Origin: Schizochytrium sp. CCTCC M209059
Lineage: Eukaryota > Sar > Bigyra > Thraustochytrida > Thraustochytriidae
Direction: 5' to 3'
DNA: 64,000 nt
NCBI GenBank assembly: GCA_000818945.1
Contig: KN805374.1
Location: forward strand, 1 to 64,000
Shown here piece by piece: positions 9,801 to 18,760 of the stretch (position 1 is the stretch's first letter; each line of letters starts with the position of its first letter). Under the pieces are notes generated by a model. It searched no databases and was not told where the DNA came from. It worked only from the letters and a program-made list of their open reading frames with translations. Both the position numbers and the translations under genes were made by a program.

Positions 9801-10947
9801 TGAGGCCATGCCTGGCGATGCGCCTCCCCGGTCTGTACAATCTCGAGTGAGCCAGAACCTCGCGACGTCAAAGTTATCCACAACCTCGCGCAAAGAGCCT
9901 CGTGCCTTGATCGACCTTCGCGAACGAGTCATTGCGCGCGGCGGCTCAAACGGAATCCACACGCTGGGACGCGTTCTCCGGATCATGGACGATTCTGGAG
10001 ACAAGAGTCTTGACCGAGACGAGCTCAAGTATGGTCTCGAGGATTACGGGGTCAAGTGCTCGGCTGCGGAGTGCCAAGACCTTTTTGCATTCCTAGACAA
10101 GGACAAGAGCGGCAAGATAAGCTTTGACGAGTTCCTCGTGGGGTTGCGAGGTCCTCTCCCAGCGCGCCGACGCGATCTCATCGGACAGGCCTTTGCCAAG
10201 CTTGATCGGACGGGCGACGGCACCGTCACCGTGGAAGATTTGGAAATGACCTATGACCCTTCCTTTCACCCTGACGTTCGTAGCGGCAAGCTCTCTAAAG
10301 CGCAGGCCCTCCGTGAATTCTTGACGCAGTTCGACACGATTGACCAGGATCAAATCGTCACGCAGCAAGAGTTCGAAGAGTACTACAAGAACGTGAGTGC
10401 TTCCATCGACGATGACGACTATTTTGAGCTCATGATGCGCAATGCGTGGCACATTTCCGGCGGCAAGGGCCAGACCGCCAACACGTCCAATCGCCGCGTG
10501 CTCGTCACCCATGAGGACGGCCGCCAGACTGTCGAAGAGGTTCCCGACGATCTCTGGGTCGACAAGAACGATCATGCCGCGATGAAGCGGCGTCTCGCCA
10601 AGGCCAACGTTCGCGCCAAGGGTGCTCTGGGCATGCACTACGCTTCGGCAGACAGCGCGCCTCGGTCCAGGAGCAACCAGGGCACGCTCTCGCTGGCCTG
10701 GGACGAGCCCGACGACGCGCGCGCCTCCCAGGCGCAGCTGCACGCCAAGCGCACGCGCGAGCGCAAAATCCGCGCTGGCGCCGCTGCGCGCGTCCAGGCC
10801 GCCGCGCGCGCTCACCGCGCCAAGCGCCAGGTCGACCTCGCCAAGCGCGCCGCCAAGTCGCGCGACGCCCAGGCCCGCGACGCCCAGGCCGAGCGCGACG
10901 CCCAGGCGCGCCGCATCATCCGCCCCGCGGGGCCGAACTGGTACTGA
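6844..10947 (+). CDS. giant CCDC81-type HU domain plus three-calcyphosin EF-hand protein
   Basis: About 1367 residues from the ATG at 6844; upstream in-frame codons are simple repeats. Residues about 5-170 match the paired prokaryotic-HU-like domains of CCDC81 (GRAVQIAKLGTFVP, then a second unit with FPGLGLFSCRRG). Three calcyphosin-like modules follow, at about 260-490, 655-890 and 1020-1260. Each has EF-hand loops such as DRDRSGKISFDE and ends with a conserved block containing YFELMMRNAWHISGG and a repeated N-R-R-V-L-V-T tail. An extra degenerate EF pair (about 570-650) precedes module 2. The C terminus is Ala/Arg-rich and IQ-like. CCDC81-type and calcyphosin proteins are associated with cilia and centrosomes, so a calcium-responsive axonemal or basal-body role is likely but inferred. 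Some loops lack the final Glu and may not bind calcium. Confidence 0.85.
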   Translation: MVDACGWTTDELVQAAHGSLRKTRVEGRVVTRADVENVLENLGPFVRKTLDQGRAVQIAKLGTFVPAAREPIDARGATLCLASDFLAGCGVRQRKASKGRVQGATRLNFLALAQFAHLPKDLCRKVVDTLVWSISFALTKDKAYMHLEFPGLGLFSCRRGVCDFTFGDSHELRGDIEDSSSSLFDDVGPASPSQNQSYSHSNNNHYKEDYEAGHITAAADAAADDHDYDYVDRAEQPPVDGGGALASRAAAPVRRVVIPPSMDRLREKVKERGGANGINSLSRLLRIMDDSGDGCLSRTELKYGLQDYGIRINNAELDELFTFLDRDRSGKISFDEFLAGMRGPLSKRRLDLIHTAFGRLDRTGDGVVTLEDLEMTYDPSHDPDVQAGRTEPADALRVFLAQFDTIDQDGIVTELEFQEYYKNVSASIDDDDYFELMMRNAWHISGGKGQTANTTNRRVLVTHADGSQTIEEIKDDLWVDKNDHAEMKRRIAQANVHAQGDLGMYHASETTSAPARRAKPASLFQRRASSKPPSTTRRHEPTLAFAHGNESTPGDQALPGETARPVDESASVEDPMKKLGKLLQARRMGIDDFLLRIGANRVMGSASIDVAAFFRGLSRFDPTMSEQDAEAIARAADSDKSGSIDVAELCAYLQGASALERVKQVVTRRGGMNGIVGLTRILRNMDVSGDLALDRRELADGFAALDVKLSSKDVQDLFAYFDKDRNGKISVDEFLIGLRGDLNPRRKDLVALAFARVDRTGDGILTVQDLELSYDPSQHPDFKAGTKTKTQVLREFLDSFDGLEKDGVVTQDEFFDYYKGLSASIDDDNYFELMMRNAWHISGGTGQCANTANRRVLVTQKDGRQTVEEVHDDLYMDKHQAHAQVRARIGNEKVAEVSSYFASDATEKPRRARAPPTASACAQKVAAARAQPRGRSRQGQQLKQEPKLTHRLGPSQSQSQLAWGRKPSHARDKASTPDFSQTFMGDEAMPGDAPPRSVQSRVSQNLATSKLSTTSRKEPRALIDLRERVIARGGSNGIHTLGRVLRIMDDSGDKSLDRDELKYGLEDYGVKCSAAECQDLFAFLDKDKSGKISFDEFLVGLRGPLPARRRDLIGQAFAKLDRTGDGTVTVEDLEMTYDPSFHPDVRSGKLSKAQALREFLTQFDTIDQDQIVTQQEFEEYYKNVSASIDDDDYFELMMRNAWHISGGKGQTANTSNRRVLVTHEDGRQTVEEVPDDLWVDKNDHAAMKRRLAKANVRAKGALGMHYASADSAPRSRSNQGTLSLAWDEPDDARASQAQLHAKRTRERKIRAGAAARVQAAARAHRAKRQVDLAKRAAKSRDAQARDAQAERDAQARRIIRPAGPNWY

Positions 10948-11323
10948 CGGATGCGGGCCTCCGAGTCTCTCTCCCTCGCTCGGGCCGTTTTAACAAAAAA
11001 AACAACCAAAAAAACAACCAAAAAAACAAAAAAAAACACCCTAACTTTCTTTCCTCTTTGCCTCCTTGGCTGCCACCCCAGCCAGCCTCCGTCCGCTGCC
11101 GGCCTCATCACCCACCAGTGCCACGCTCGCTGACGCGGCGCGGCTTGCGCCGGCTTCGCCCGCACTCCCCCGCTCCGCCCCCTTCTCCTCGCCTCGCCTC
11201 GCCCTGCTCAGCCACGTCCGGCTGTCGTGCCATGCCGCCGTGCATAGCTAGATAGTACGCCAGCGCCGTTCGTCCACACGCACGAACGAGCGAGCAGAAA
11301 GGGATTCCCGGGGTGGTTCCAAG
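10948..11323. other. intergenic, A/C-rich tract then C-rich leader
   Basis: Starts with a repeated AAAAAACAACC tract (about 10995-11037), then a pyrimidine-rich GC-rich stretch that is probably the 5' leader of the ABC transporter gene. No coding feature seen. Confidence 0.45.
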
Positions 11324-14300
11324 ATGCGCCGCGGCGTCGGTCCGACGAGTTCTCGGGGACTTGCCGCCCGTGGCCATGGAGGCGGAGCAAGCCAGGCGGG
11401 TCGTGATGCGACGGGCGGGTCCGCCGGAAGCGAGACGAGCGGAATGCGGCGCCCGACCCGGCCGGCGAGCGCCGCGAGCAAAGCCGCATCGCGCGACGGC
11501 GCCCCGGGCCGAGCCGGCGGAGACGGGCAGGCAGGCAGGCAGGCAGGCAGGCGCGGGCGGGAGAGCACGGCGCGCACGCGGCGCGCAGCAGCGATGGCCG
11601 CGAGGCGCGCGCCCGAGGACGACGGCGGGAGCGGCGCCGCCGCGCCCGCGCAAGGAGGAGGGTCGAACAGCACGCTCGAACTCGAAGAGGAAGACGCCGA
11701 GCTCCTCGTGGACGAGATGCTCGAGGCGTCAAGCGAAGGCAAAGACGCCAACGAGCTTGGCCAGGAAGACGACACGCATGGGCCGAAAGATCTTGAGCGA
11801 GCAGCGGAGAATGAAAGCGGCAACAGGGCGACGCCTGAAGAGGTCGTGAGGATCCGCGAGATGCTAGGACGTCTGCAAAAACAGGTCGCCAAGCGGAACA
11901 GAGAACCCGGGCAAGCCGCCCGTGAGCGGGTGCCCGTGATGCTGACAAACGAAGAAGTGGAGCTACTCAGCCATCTTCTCGGTCGTGGGCTCATCCGCGC
12001 GCCTTCCACCTTGCGCGGCTCCACAGAGCTGCTTCAGCGAAGACTTTCCGCTGTACAGTACTCGGCACTCGTCTCGCGTACACGTGGCGAAGGCCACTGG
12101 CCCGTGCACGTGGGATTTCGCGACCTCGAGTACACTGTGAGCGTGCCCAAGGCCGATGTGGGCATCGCAACCGTTGCCTCGGCCCTGATGAAGCTCGTCT
12201 CACCCATTGTAAGCCTCTTGCAGTGCAAAAGCCGCGACCGCATCCAGGTTCCCGTGCTGCGCAAGATTTCTGGCGCATTTGACGCTGGCGTGTCGACGCT
12301 GGTGCTGGGGCCGCCCGGTTGCGGCGTCTCCACGCTCTTTAAAGTTCTCAGCGGCCGAGCCAAAGTCGGAGGTCGCTACAAGTGCACTGGAGACCTGTTT
12401 TACTCTGGCTTTCGACCTGAGGAACTCCACGTGCGTAAGCTCGCCATGTACGTGGACCAGCTTGACCAGCACACGGCCGTTCTGTCCGTTCGGGAAACCC
12501 TGCACTTTGCCTACGAGTGCTTTGGCGGGGCTGAAAAGGCTGCGCGCGTAAATGCCTCTGCCGGCGCCGAGGAGCACGCCACCGAGGAAGAAAAGGCCAA
12601 GATCCAGGAGCAGCTCGAGCGCTTCCCTGAATTTGTCATTCACAACTTGGCGCTCGATCGCGCCGCCGACACCATCGTAGGCGGCATGATGCTGCGAGGC
12701 ATCTCGGGCGGCGAGCGCAAGCGCGTCACCTCGGGCGAAATGTTCATGGCTCGTCGTCCGCTCACCTTTTACGACCAGATCTCCACGGGCCTCGACAGCG
12801 CAGCCACCTTTGACATTTGCCGACGCATTACAGGCGTGGCCAAGAACCTGAACTTGACCCCCATCGTGGCGCTCTTGCAGCCTCCGCCCGAGGTCTACAA
12901 TCTCTTTGACGAGATTCTCGTCCTCGCGCTCGGCCACATCGTCTATCACGGTCCGCGCGCCGACGTCTTGCCCTACTTTTCCAGCATCGGTTTCGAGTGT
13001 CCTTTTGATCGCGACATTGCCGACTTTATCCAAGAGGTGACCACCCCCGCACGCGTTCGGTTTCAGACGCGCGCGGATGCGCCACGGGACGAAGAGCAAA
13101 TGGCGCGCGCCTGGGAGGCGTCCCCGTATTCGCAGGCCAAGCGCGATGCCGTTAAGAAACGCTGCGATCCGGAAAATAAGGTCGACGGCGCGACGCGTCG
13201 CGAACTCTACGCGCGGGGAACGCCCGTGTACGCCAATTCTATGGGCCGCGAGTTCGCGCTCGTGCTCCGTCGCCAGGCTCGTCTCGTGTTTCGCGACCCG
13301 GCATTCGTCAAGGCGCGCCTCTTTCAGTCCATCATCATGGGCATTGTCATCGGCACCGTCTTCATTCGGATCGACCCCAACCTCCCAACGAGCTCCGCGG
13401 CGGCCAACTTTACGCCCATCACGCAGCGCTATGGCGTCATGTTTTCCACGCTCATGCAGTGCACACTCTCGGGCATGGCCCAGGTCCCGGTAGTGCTCAA
13501 CCAACGACCCGTCTATTACAAGCAGAGCAACGCTTTTTTCTTTCGGACCGTCAACTACATTGCAAGCGAGGTCGTTTCTGTTCTACCCATGGCCATTATC
13601 GAGACTGTGATTCTGTGCTCGCTCGTTTTCTGGATTACTGGCATTGTGCCTTGGGGAGACGCATCTCAAACGGGCGAGTCCGACGTCGGATCACGATATC
13701 TCATCATCCTCGTCGTCATGATCAGTCTTAACGTATCCTTTGCAGCCTATGTGCGGGCATTCACCTCCATGGTTCCCTCGCCTGCCATTGGCCAGGTTGT
13801 AGCAGCCATTTCCATTTCGGCCTCGGTGGTGTACAGCGGATTCATTGTTGTGCAAAGCTCCATGGAACCATGGTTCATTTGGATCTACTACCTTTCTCCC
13901 ATTGCGTGGGCTTACCGCGCGGCCATTCTCACAATCTTTACATCCTCCGCTTTTACGCCAGAGCAGTCGGCCTTTGCTCTGGAGCTCTTTGACTTTCCGC
14001 AGAACAAGGACTACATTTGGGCTGGTGTGCTCATGCTCATGGCTTATCTCGGAGTGAACGTAATGTTGGCTTATTTCGGCTACACGATGGTGCGATACGA
14101 GTCCTTTGGTGGTCGCCAAACGAAAGTTTCTCCCGACGCCGAAGACGTACAAGATCCGGAACTCGTCGAGGTCGAACGCGTCCTCGCAGAGCGCAACCAG
14201 CATGCTGAAGAGTCCCTGCTAGGCAATGAGGATCTTGTGCAAGATTCCGACGCTGCTAGCTCAACCGAAAAGGACAAAGGAGAGGGCCCCGCAACTAGCG

Positions 14301-16291
14301 ATGATGACGGCCCCGAGGCCAACGATGACACCAGAACAAACGCGCAAAGCGGCGGAGCCAGAGACTCCGCAGTGGCCCCGCTGCCATCGCGCCCCCTCGT
14401 TTCTGGGCCGGGCGAGTCGAGATTGCGCATCGAGACTTCGTTGCAAAGTCAGCACTTTGTTCCCGCAGATTTGGCCTTTCGCAACCTGTGGTACGCAGTG
14501 CAAGGTCCTGATGACAAAAAGGGCAAATTTGGCCTTGACCTTCTAAAGGGCATATCTGGCTTTGCCGAGGCTGGCACGCTGACAGCGCTCATGGGAAGCA
14601 GTGGCGCCGGCAAGACCACCTTGCTCGACGTGTTGGCGCAACGCAAAACCAGTGGAAGCATGCGCGGAGAAATCCTCGTCAACGGGCGTCCACAGGAAAA
14701 GATTTCCTTTTCGCGCATCGTTGGATACGTGGAACAAGACGATATCCACAGTCCATCCGCCACGGTGGAGGAGGCCTTTCGTTTTTCGGCATTTTTGCGC
14801 CAGCCTGCAGATGTCTCGCGAGAGGAAAAGGAAAGATTCGTCAATGGCGTCATTGATACATTGAACCTCGAGCGAATCCGCGACTTCAAGATTGGGTCCA
14901 AGTTCTCGGGCGGTCTGACGACGGAGCAGGTAAAGCGCGTGACAATCGGGGTGGAGCTGGCTGCGAATCCGGCCATCATTTTTGCGGACGAGCCAACCTC
15001 GGGTCTCGACGCATTGTCTGCCCGCGTCGTCATGCTGGGTCTCGAGCGTATCGCGCGCGCTGGTCGCACGGTGATTTGCACCATTCACCAGCCGAGCAAG
15101 GACATCTTCCTTCGCTTCGATCGACTTTTGCTCTTGCGGCGCGGCGGAGAGACTGTCTACTTTGGGGATCTTGGTGTCAAGGCTCAACTCCTGCTCGACT
15201 ATCTTGAGGCCATTCCAGGGACGGCGCCCATGGCCGATGCGCGGTACAATCCGGCGACGTACATGCTCGAGGCCATTGGCGCTGGCGCGGGGGAGGAATC
15301 TCTGGTCGACTATGCCCACGAATACCGTGAGAGCGAGCTGCGTGCCGCAAACGAAGACAAAGTGGACGAGCTTATCTCGCGCAACATTGACGAGAGGCCG
15401 GAGATCAACTTTGATCAGCGTTTTGCAAGTGGCTTCGGCGTACAGCTGGAAATGCTCATGCTCCGCTGGATTCGCGGGTACTGGCGCAATCCAGGTTACA
15501 ATGCAACGCGCTTTGTCATGGCGATCTTTATTGCAATGTTTTTCGGATTCACCTTTTTCCAGCAGGCTGCGAATCCGTCGCGCACGCAAGAGGTGCAGAG
15601 CTTTTGCGGCCTGCTGTACATTGGCACGAGTTTTATGGGCGTCATTAGCGTAAACACGGCCATTCCTACAATTTTCGAGGAGCGCGCGGCGTATTATCGT
15701 GAGCGGGCTGCCTCATATTATGGAGTAGCTCCCATGATTGTAGCCGTCACTTCGGCAGAGGTCCCTTACGTTTTGGCCGCTGCCGTAGTGCACATTCCCA
15801 TCTTTTACTTTCTCGTGCATTTTTATCACGAGGCGCGCACCTTTTTTCTCTATCTAGGTGTATACATTGTGTATCAACTGGCCATGACGTTTTGGGGACA
15901 TTTACTGGCCAGCTTGTCTCCGAATCAGGCCGTTTCGGGAATTATTGGTGCCATTTCGATTGGGCTCTGGGTGCTGACTGCAGGCTTGACAATTGCAGTG
16001 AGGGACATTCCCATCTTCTGGTATTGGTTGAGCTGCATTAACCCGATCCGCTATGCCTTCAACGCGCTTGTTGTCATTCAGCTAGCGTGTGATGATCCTA
16101 CTGAACGACCAGGCGCGCCGGGCTGCAACGAGTTGTCGAATGGAAGCACGGCCTGGGGCTTTGTGCAAGACAACTTTGGCTTTCAGGCGGACGACTGGAT
16201 GTATTGTATTGGTGCACTCGCAGGATTTGTCGTGGGCTTTCGCGTGCTCACCATTCTTGCGTACACATATGTTTCATATCTCAAGCGTTAA
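11324..16291 (+). CDS. full-size PDR-type ABCG transporter with degenerate first nucleotide-binding site
   Basis: A 1655-residue single-exon protein, order NBD1-TMD1-NBD2-TMD2 as in pleiotropic drug resistance pumps (usually about 1400-1500 residues). NBD1 (from about 325): Walker A reads GPPGCGVST, with Val for the catalytic Lys; Walker B reads TFYDQISTGLD, with Gln for the catalytic Glu; the signature ISGGERKR is canonical. NBD2 (from about 1085): Walker A GSSGAGKTT, Walker B FADEPTSGLD and H-loop TIHQPS are canonical, but the signature FSGGLTTEQVKR is altered. So one ATP site is predicted active and the other structural, like fungal Pdr5. TMDs lie at about 640-925 and 1375-1655. The start is uncertain: ATG 11324 gives a low-complexity leader through a (GGCA)n repeat, and the ATG at 11594 is equally plausible. 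Substrate unknown. Confidence 0.93.
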   Translation: MRRGVGPTSSRGLAARGHGGGASQAGRDATGGSAGSETSGMRRPTRPASAASKAASRDGAPGRAGGDGQAGRQAGRRGRESTARTRRAAAMAARRAPEDDGGSGAAAPAQGGGSNSTLELEEEDAELLVDEMLEASSEGKDANELGQEDDTHGPKDLERAAENESGNRATPEEVVRIREMLGRLQKQVAKRNREPGQAARERVPVMLTNEEVELLSHLLGRGLIRAPSTLRGSTELLQRRLSAVQYSALVSRTRGEGHWPVHVGFRDLEYTVSVPKADVGIATVASALMKLVSPIVSLLQCKSRDRIQVPVLRKISGAFDAGVSTLVLGPPGCGVSTLFKVLSGRAKVGGRYKCTGDLFYSGFRPEELHVRKLAMYVDQLDQHTAVLSVRETLHFAYECFGGAEKAARVNASAGAEEHATEEEKAKIQEQLERFPEFVIHNLALDRAADTIVGGMMLRGISGGERKRVTSGEMFMARRPLTFYDQISTGLDSAATFDICRRITGVAKNLNLTPIVALLQPPPEVYNLFDEILVLALGHIVYHGPRADVLPYFSSIGFECPFDRDIADFIQEVTTPARVRFQTRADAPRDEEQMARAWEASPYSQAKRDAVKKRCDPENKVDGATRRELYARGTPVYANSMGREFALVLRRQARLVFRDPAFVKARLFQSIIMGIVIGTVFIRIDPNLPTSSAAANFTPITQRYGVMFSTLMQCTLSGMAQVPVVLNQRPVYYKQSNAFFFRTVNYIASEVVSVLPMAIIETVILCSLVFWITGIVPWGDASQTGESDVGSRYLIILVVMISLNVSFAAYVRAFTSMVPSPAIGQVVAAISISASVVYSGFIVVQSSMEPWFIWIYYLSPIAWAYRAAILTIFTSSAFTPEQSAFALELFDFPQNKDYIWAGVLMLMAYLGVNVMLAYFGYTMVRYESFGGRQTKVSPDAEDVQDPELVEVERVLAERNQHAEESLLGNEDLVQDSDAASSTEKDKGEGPATSDDDGPEANDDTRTNAQSGGARDSAVAPLPSRPLVSGPGESRLRIETSLQSQHFVPADLAFRNLWYAVQGPDDKKGKFGLDLLKGISGFAEAGTLTALMGSSGAGKTTLLDVLAQRKTSGSMRGEILVNGRPQEKISFSRIVGYVEQDDIHSPSATVEEAFRFSAFLRQPADVSREEKERFVNGVIDTLNLERIRDFKIGSKFSGGLTTEQVKRVTIGVELAANPAIIFADEPTSGLDALSARVVMLGLERIARAGRTVICTIHQPSKDIFLRFDRLLLLRRGGETVYFGDLGVKAQLLLDYLEAIPGTAPMADARYNPATYMLEAIGAGAGEESLVDYAHEYRESELRAANEDKVDELISRNIDERPEINFDQRFASGFGVQLEMLMLRWIRGYWRNPGYNATRFVMAIFIAMFFGFTFFQQAANPSRTQEVQSFCGLLYIGTSFMGVISVNTAIPTIFEERAAYYRERAASYYGVAPMIVAVTSAEVPYVLAAAVVHIPIFYFLVHFYHEARTFFLYLGVYIVYQLAMTFWGHLLASLSPNQAVSGIIGAISIGLWVLTAGLTIAVRDIPIFWYWLSCINPIRYAFNALVVIQLACDDPTERPGAPGCNELSNGSTAWGFVQDNFGFQADDWMYCIGALAGFVVGFRVLTILAYTYVSYLKR

Positions 16292-16563
16292 ATTTCAAAA
16301 TCCAAAGCTTTTCTCCTTCATTTTCTGTACACCTCGGCCTCCGCGCAGGACCTCTTGTTTGTGCAAGTTTAATTTGGCAAGAGAAGAACACGCCTTTCTC
16401 CTTAGCAGCCGCAAATGTTCAAAAGCTGGTTTTACATGAAGAAAACGAGGCCAAAATTGAGGTCCTGTTGTGCAGACATTGCCATTGTTTGCTCAAGCAA
16501 TGTCGATGATGATTGCTTCACAATTTCTCGAGTCATTTTACAGCGTCTCATCCGCGGATCACT

Positions 16564-17430
16564 TTACAGTTTCACGTTCTCCAACGCAGTACCGACATGT
16601 TCGCCCATCGTTGCATCCCTTGGATCGCCCATGGCCTTGCTCACGTCTTTTTGGATGGGGGGATGCGGGTCAAACGAGTACGTTGCGATGAAAATATTGA
16701 AGGAGACGACGCAGACGAATTGCGCTGCCGCGCGCATCTCTTTAATGGCGCTGCACTCGTCATAGCCCCAAAGAAAAGTCAAGGTGGAATTTTCGGGGAA
16801 AGTGTTGGAGTTGCAATCATCTTCAATCCAAACTTCATAGGTGCATTCATCTATCGGGAGACGAGACCACGAGCAAACGAGGAAAACACCCACGGGGATG
16901 TAAGCAATGAAGGCGATCATCAAGAGGCTGAGTGCAATGTAGCGTGGAAGCATGAGCTTCGCGAAACGCTCATGTTGGGAACGCAGAGTGCGATAAATGC
17001 TGATGCTTACGCAAGCATGCCCGACGACAAAGACAAAATATACGAACGCCAAGTACGCGTGGAGGCCCTCATTCTCAGATGTGCTCGTGTTAAGAATCAG
17101 GAGTAGAATGCTGATGATCGCAGCTTCAACGCCGAGCACTGAAGCTGCAATGTTCCTGCACTTGACCTCGATGTCGGAGATCCAGTTGTGCACGTATACG
17201 AATTGTAGCATGTGAAAGCCAATGAATAGTACGCTGGCCGCCGTGCTAAAACTCGCAAAGACGTAATACGCGAGCTTGTCGCGGCTCGTGTCGGAAAAGT
17301 AGGGCAGAGTAAGGCCACCTACATGGGTATTCCTGCTCGTAGCGATTCGGATGTACGTCATGTATGCCAGCACAATGAGGCTTGGCCCCGCCCCGGCGAG
17401 CGCAGCGCGCACCGTCCACAAGTTCACCAT
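16564..17430 (-). CDS. six-span FRAG1/DRAM/Sfk1-family membrane protein (copy 1)
   Basis: 288 residues from the ATG at 17430 (MVNLWTVRAALAG); the open frame extends upstream but has no earlier ATG. Six hydrophobic segments alternate with short loops. The PYFSDT..DK..YYVFA block after TM1 is the hallmark of FRAG1/DRAM/Sfk1 (CWH43 N-terminal) proteins. The loop before TM6 has a DECT...D-C cysteine pair that is probably lumenal. Family members act in GPI-anchor remodelling, phosphatidylinositol-4-phosphate regulation or lysosome/autophagy; which applies here cannot be told. The gene and its flanks are duplicated at 18.6-20.1 kb. Confidence 0.85.
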   Translation of the reverse strand: MVNLWTVRAALAGAGPSLIVLAYMTYIRIATSRNTHVGGLTLPYFSDTSRDKLAYYVFASFSTAASVLFIGFHMLQFVYVHNWISDIEVKCRNIAASVLGVEAAIISILLLILNTSTSENEGLHAYLAFVYFVFVVGHACVSISIYRTLRSQHERFAKLMLPRYIALSLLMIAFIAYIPVGVFLVCSWSRLPIDECTYEVWIEDDCNSNTFPENSTLTFLWGYDECSAIKEMRAAAQFVCVVSFNIFIATYSFDPHPPIQKDVSKAMGDPRDATMGEHVGTALENVKL

Positions 17431-18760
17431 GCTGGTGTGCTGCTGCTGCTGGCTGCCGCGGCTGCTGTTGAGCCACAAGCAGTCAGTCCTCTTGCCTCAG
17501 AAGTTGGGCGGAGTCCGCCGACAGTCAGTCGCTTGCATGCGCTGACGTCCAAGCGCAGCGTTTTCTTGGAACGCGTCAAGCCACCCTCGAGACCAAGCGG
17601 AATCGGGTCTGCTGCATTGCTTGCTTTCTTGCTTGCTTACTTCCTTGGTCGACGAAGTGAAAGAGTGATAAACTCGAAAGCTCGCGCTGGCGAGGACGCA
17701 AAAACATTTCAATGTTGCCACGTTAACCCTCTGCGGGCTGCATGCCGATCGCCGTCTCTCACTCGCTAGCTAGCGGGCTGGCTGGCTGGTTGGTCGACAG
17801 GCCCAGCGGGTTGGCTGACTCGCCGGCGATTTCACCTCAAGTGAGACGCGTTGACGAGCCGCGCGAGTTGTTGATTGAACACTCCGACAAATCTGGCTCC
17901 TTCGAGCGCAACGCAATTTAAGGTCTTCCTAGGCTAAACTCGCATATGCCAGTCTTAGACCGGATAAATTTCGTTTACACAAGTATACTGACTCACTGTA
18001 TCGGTCAAATATCCAGTTCTCCACGGTCAGATCTCCGATCAAGTTCTTCTTATCACTCGATCAATACCCTGCGGGGCTGAATACCCCGCGATCTGGAGTG
18101 CTTTTTTCGTTTGAGCTGCAGGGAATCTTCGTCAAAAGGAACCTTGGCATAGAAGAAAAGCTGCGCGAGAGAGAATTTGCTTTCTCTCTGAGCGTGAAAG
18201 TATATTTTCCAATGCTCTTGGACTTCGCCGCTGACCTCGATCAAAACTAAATCCCATGACTTCAAACCATGGCGCGAGAATTTAAAGACAGGCAACTATA
18301 CATGAATTTGATCTGATTTGATTTGAAGGCACGTGCAGGAACAGATCACGCAAAAGAAATTTCGTTCGATTTTCATTGGGTTTTTCTGACCGAAGGCGAG
18401 ATGTAAATCCCATTCAGTCATTCCACGTGAGCAACTTTCTCTTCATATTGTTCACTCTGAGCTGGAGAATTCAAAAGTAGGGTCGGGCATACCTCCAAAC
18501 GCGATGGAAATTAGATTCGAAAGCTATTCTCCTTTTATTTTATTTTTACAAGAATACTCGAGGCCAAGATCGAGGTCCTGCTGTGCAGACTTTGCCACTG
18601 TTTGCTTTTAAGCAATGACGAAAAGGGGCACTTCAAGGAGTCATATTTCGGGGTCACTCTACAGCATCATATCCGTGAATCTCTTTACAACGTCATGTTC
18701 TCGAGTCACTCTACTACAGCGTTACATCCGCGGATCACTTTACAGCTTCACGTCCTTCAA
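17431..18760. other. intergenic region with duplicated flanks
   Basis: Upstream sequence of copy 1 (about 17440-17830) is a diverged duplicate of that upstream of copy 2 (about 19630-20130), including GGCTGG/GGTTGG tetranucleotide runs. A small inverted repeat (CGGGG-CTGAATA-CCCCG) lies at about 18072-18088. A minus-strand open frame at 18053-18295 is listed separately. 18405-18490 resembles 205-280. Confidence 0.5.
18053..18295 (-). other. 80-codon open frame without ATG, possible exon or gene relic
   Basis: The frame reads as ordinary protein (mixed hydrophobic and charged residues, for example KSWDLVLIEVSGEV and LAQLFFYAKVPFDED) and ends in a basic tail. It is preceded directly by an in-frame TAG within TATAG, which could be a splice acceptor; no ATG lies in the frame. 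It belongs to no family I know. It may be a terminal exon, a decayed gene or chance. Confidence 0.3.

Noticed and set aside
12200..13504. 434-codon minus-strand frame
   Set aside because: Antisense of the ABC transporter NBD1/TMD1, which has unmistakable motifs on the plus strand.
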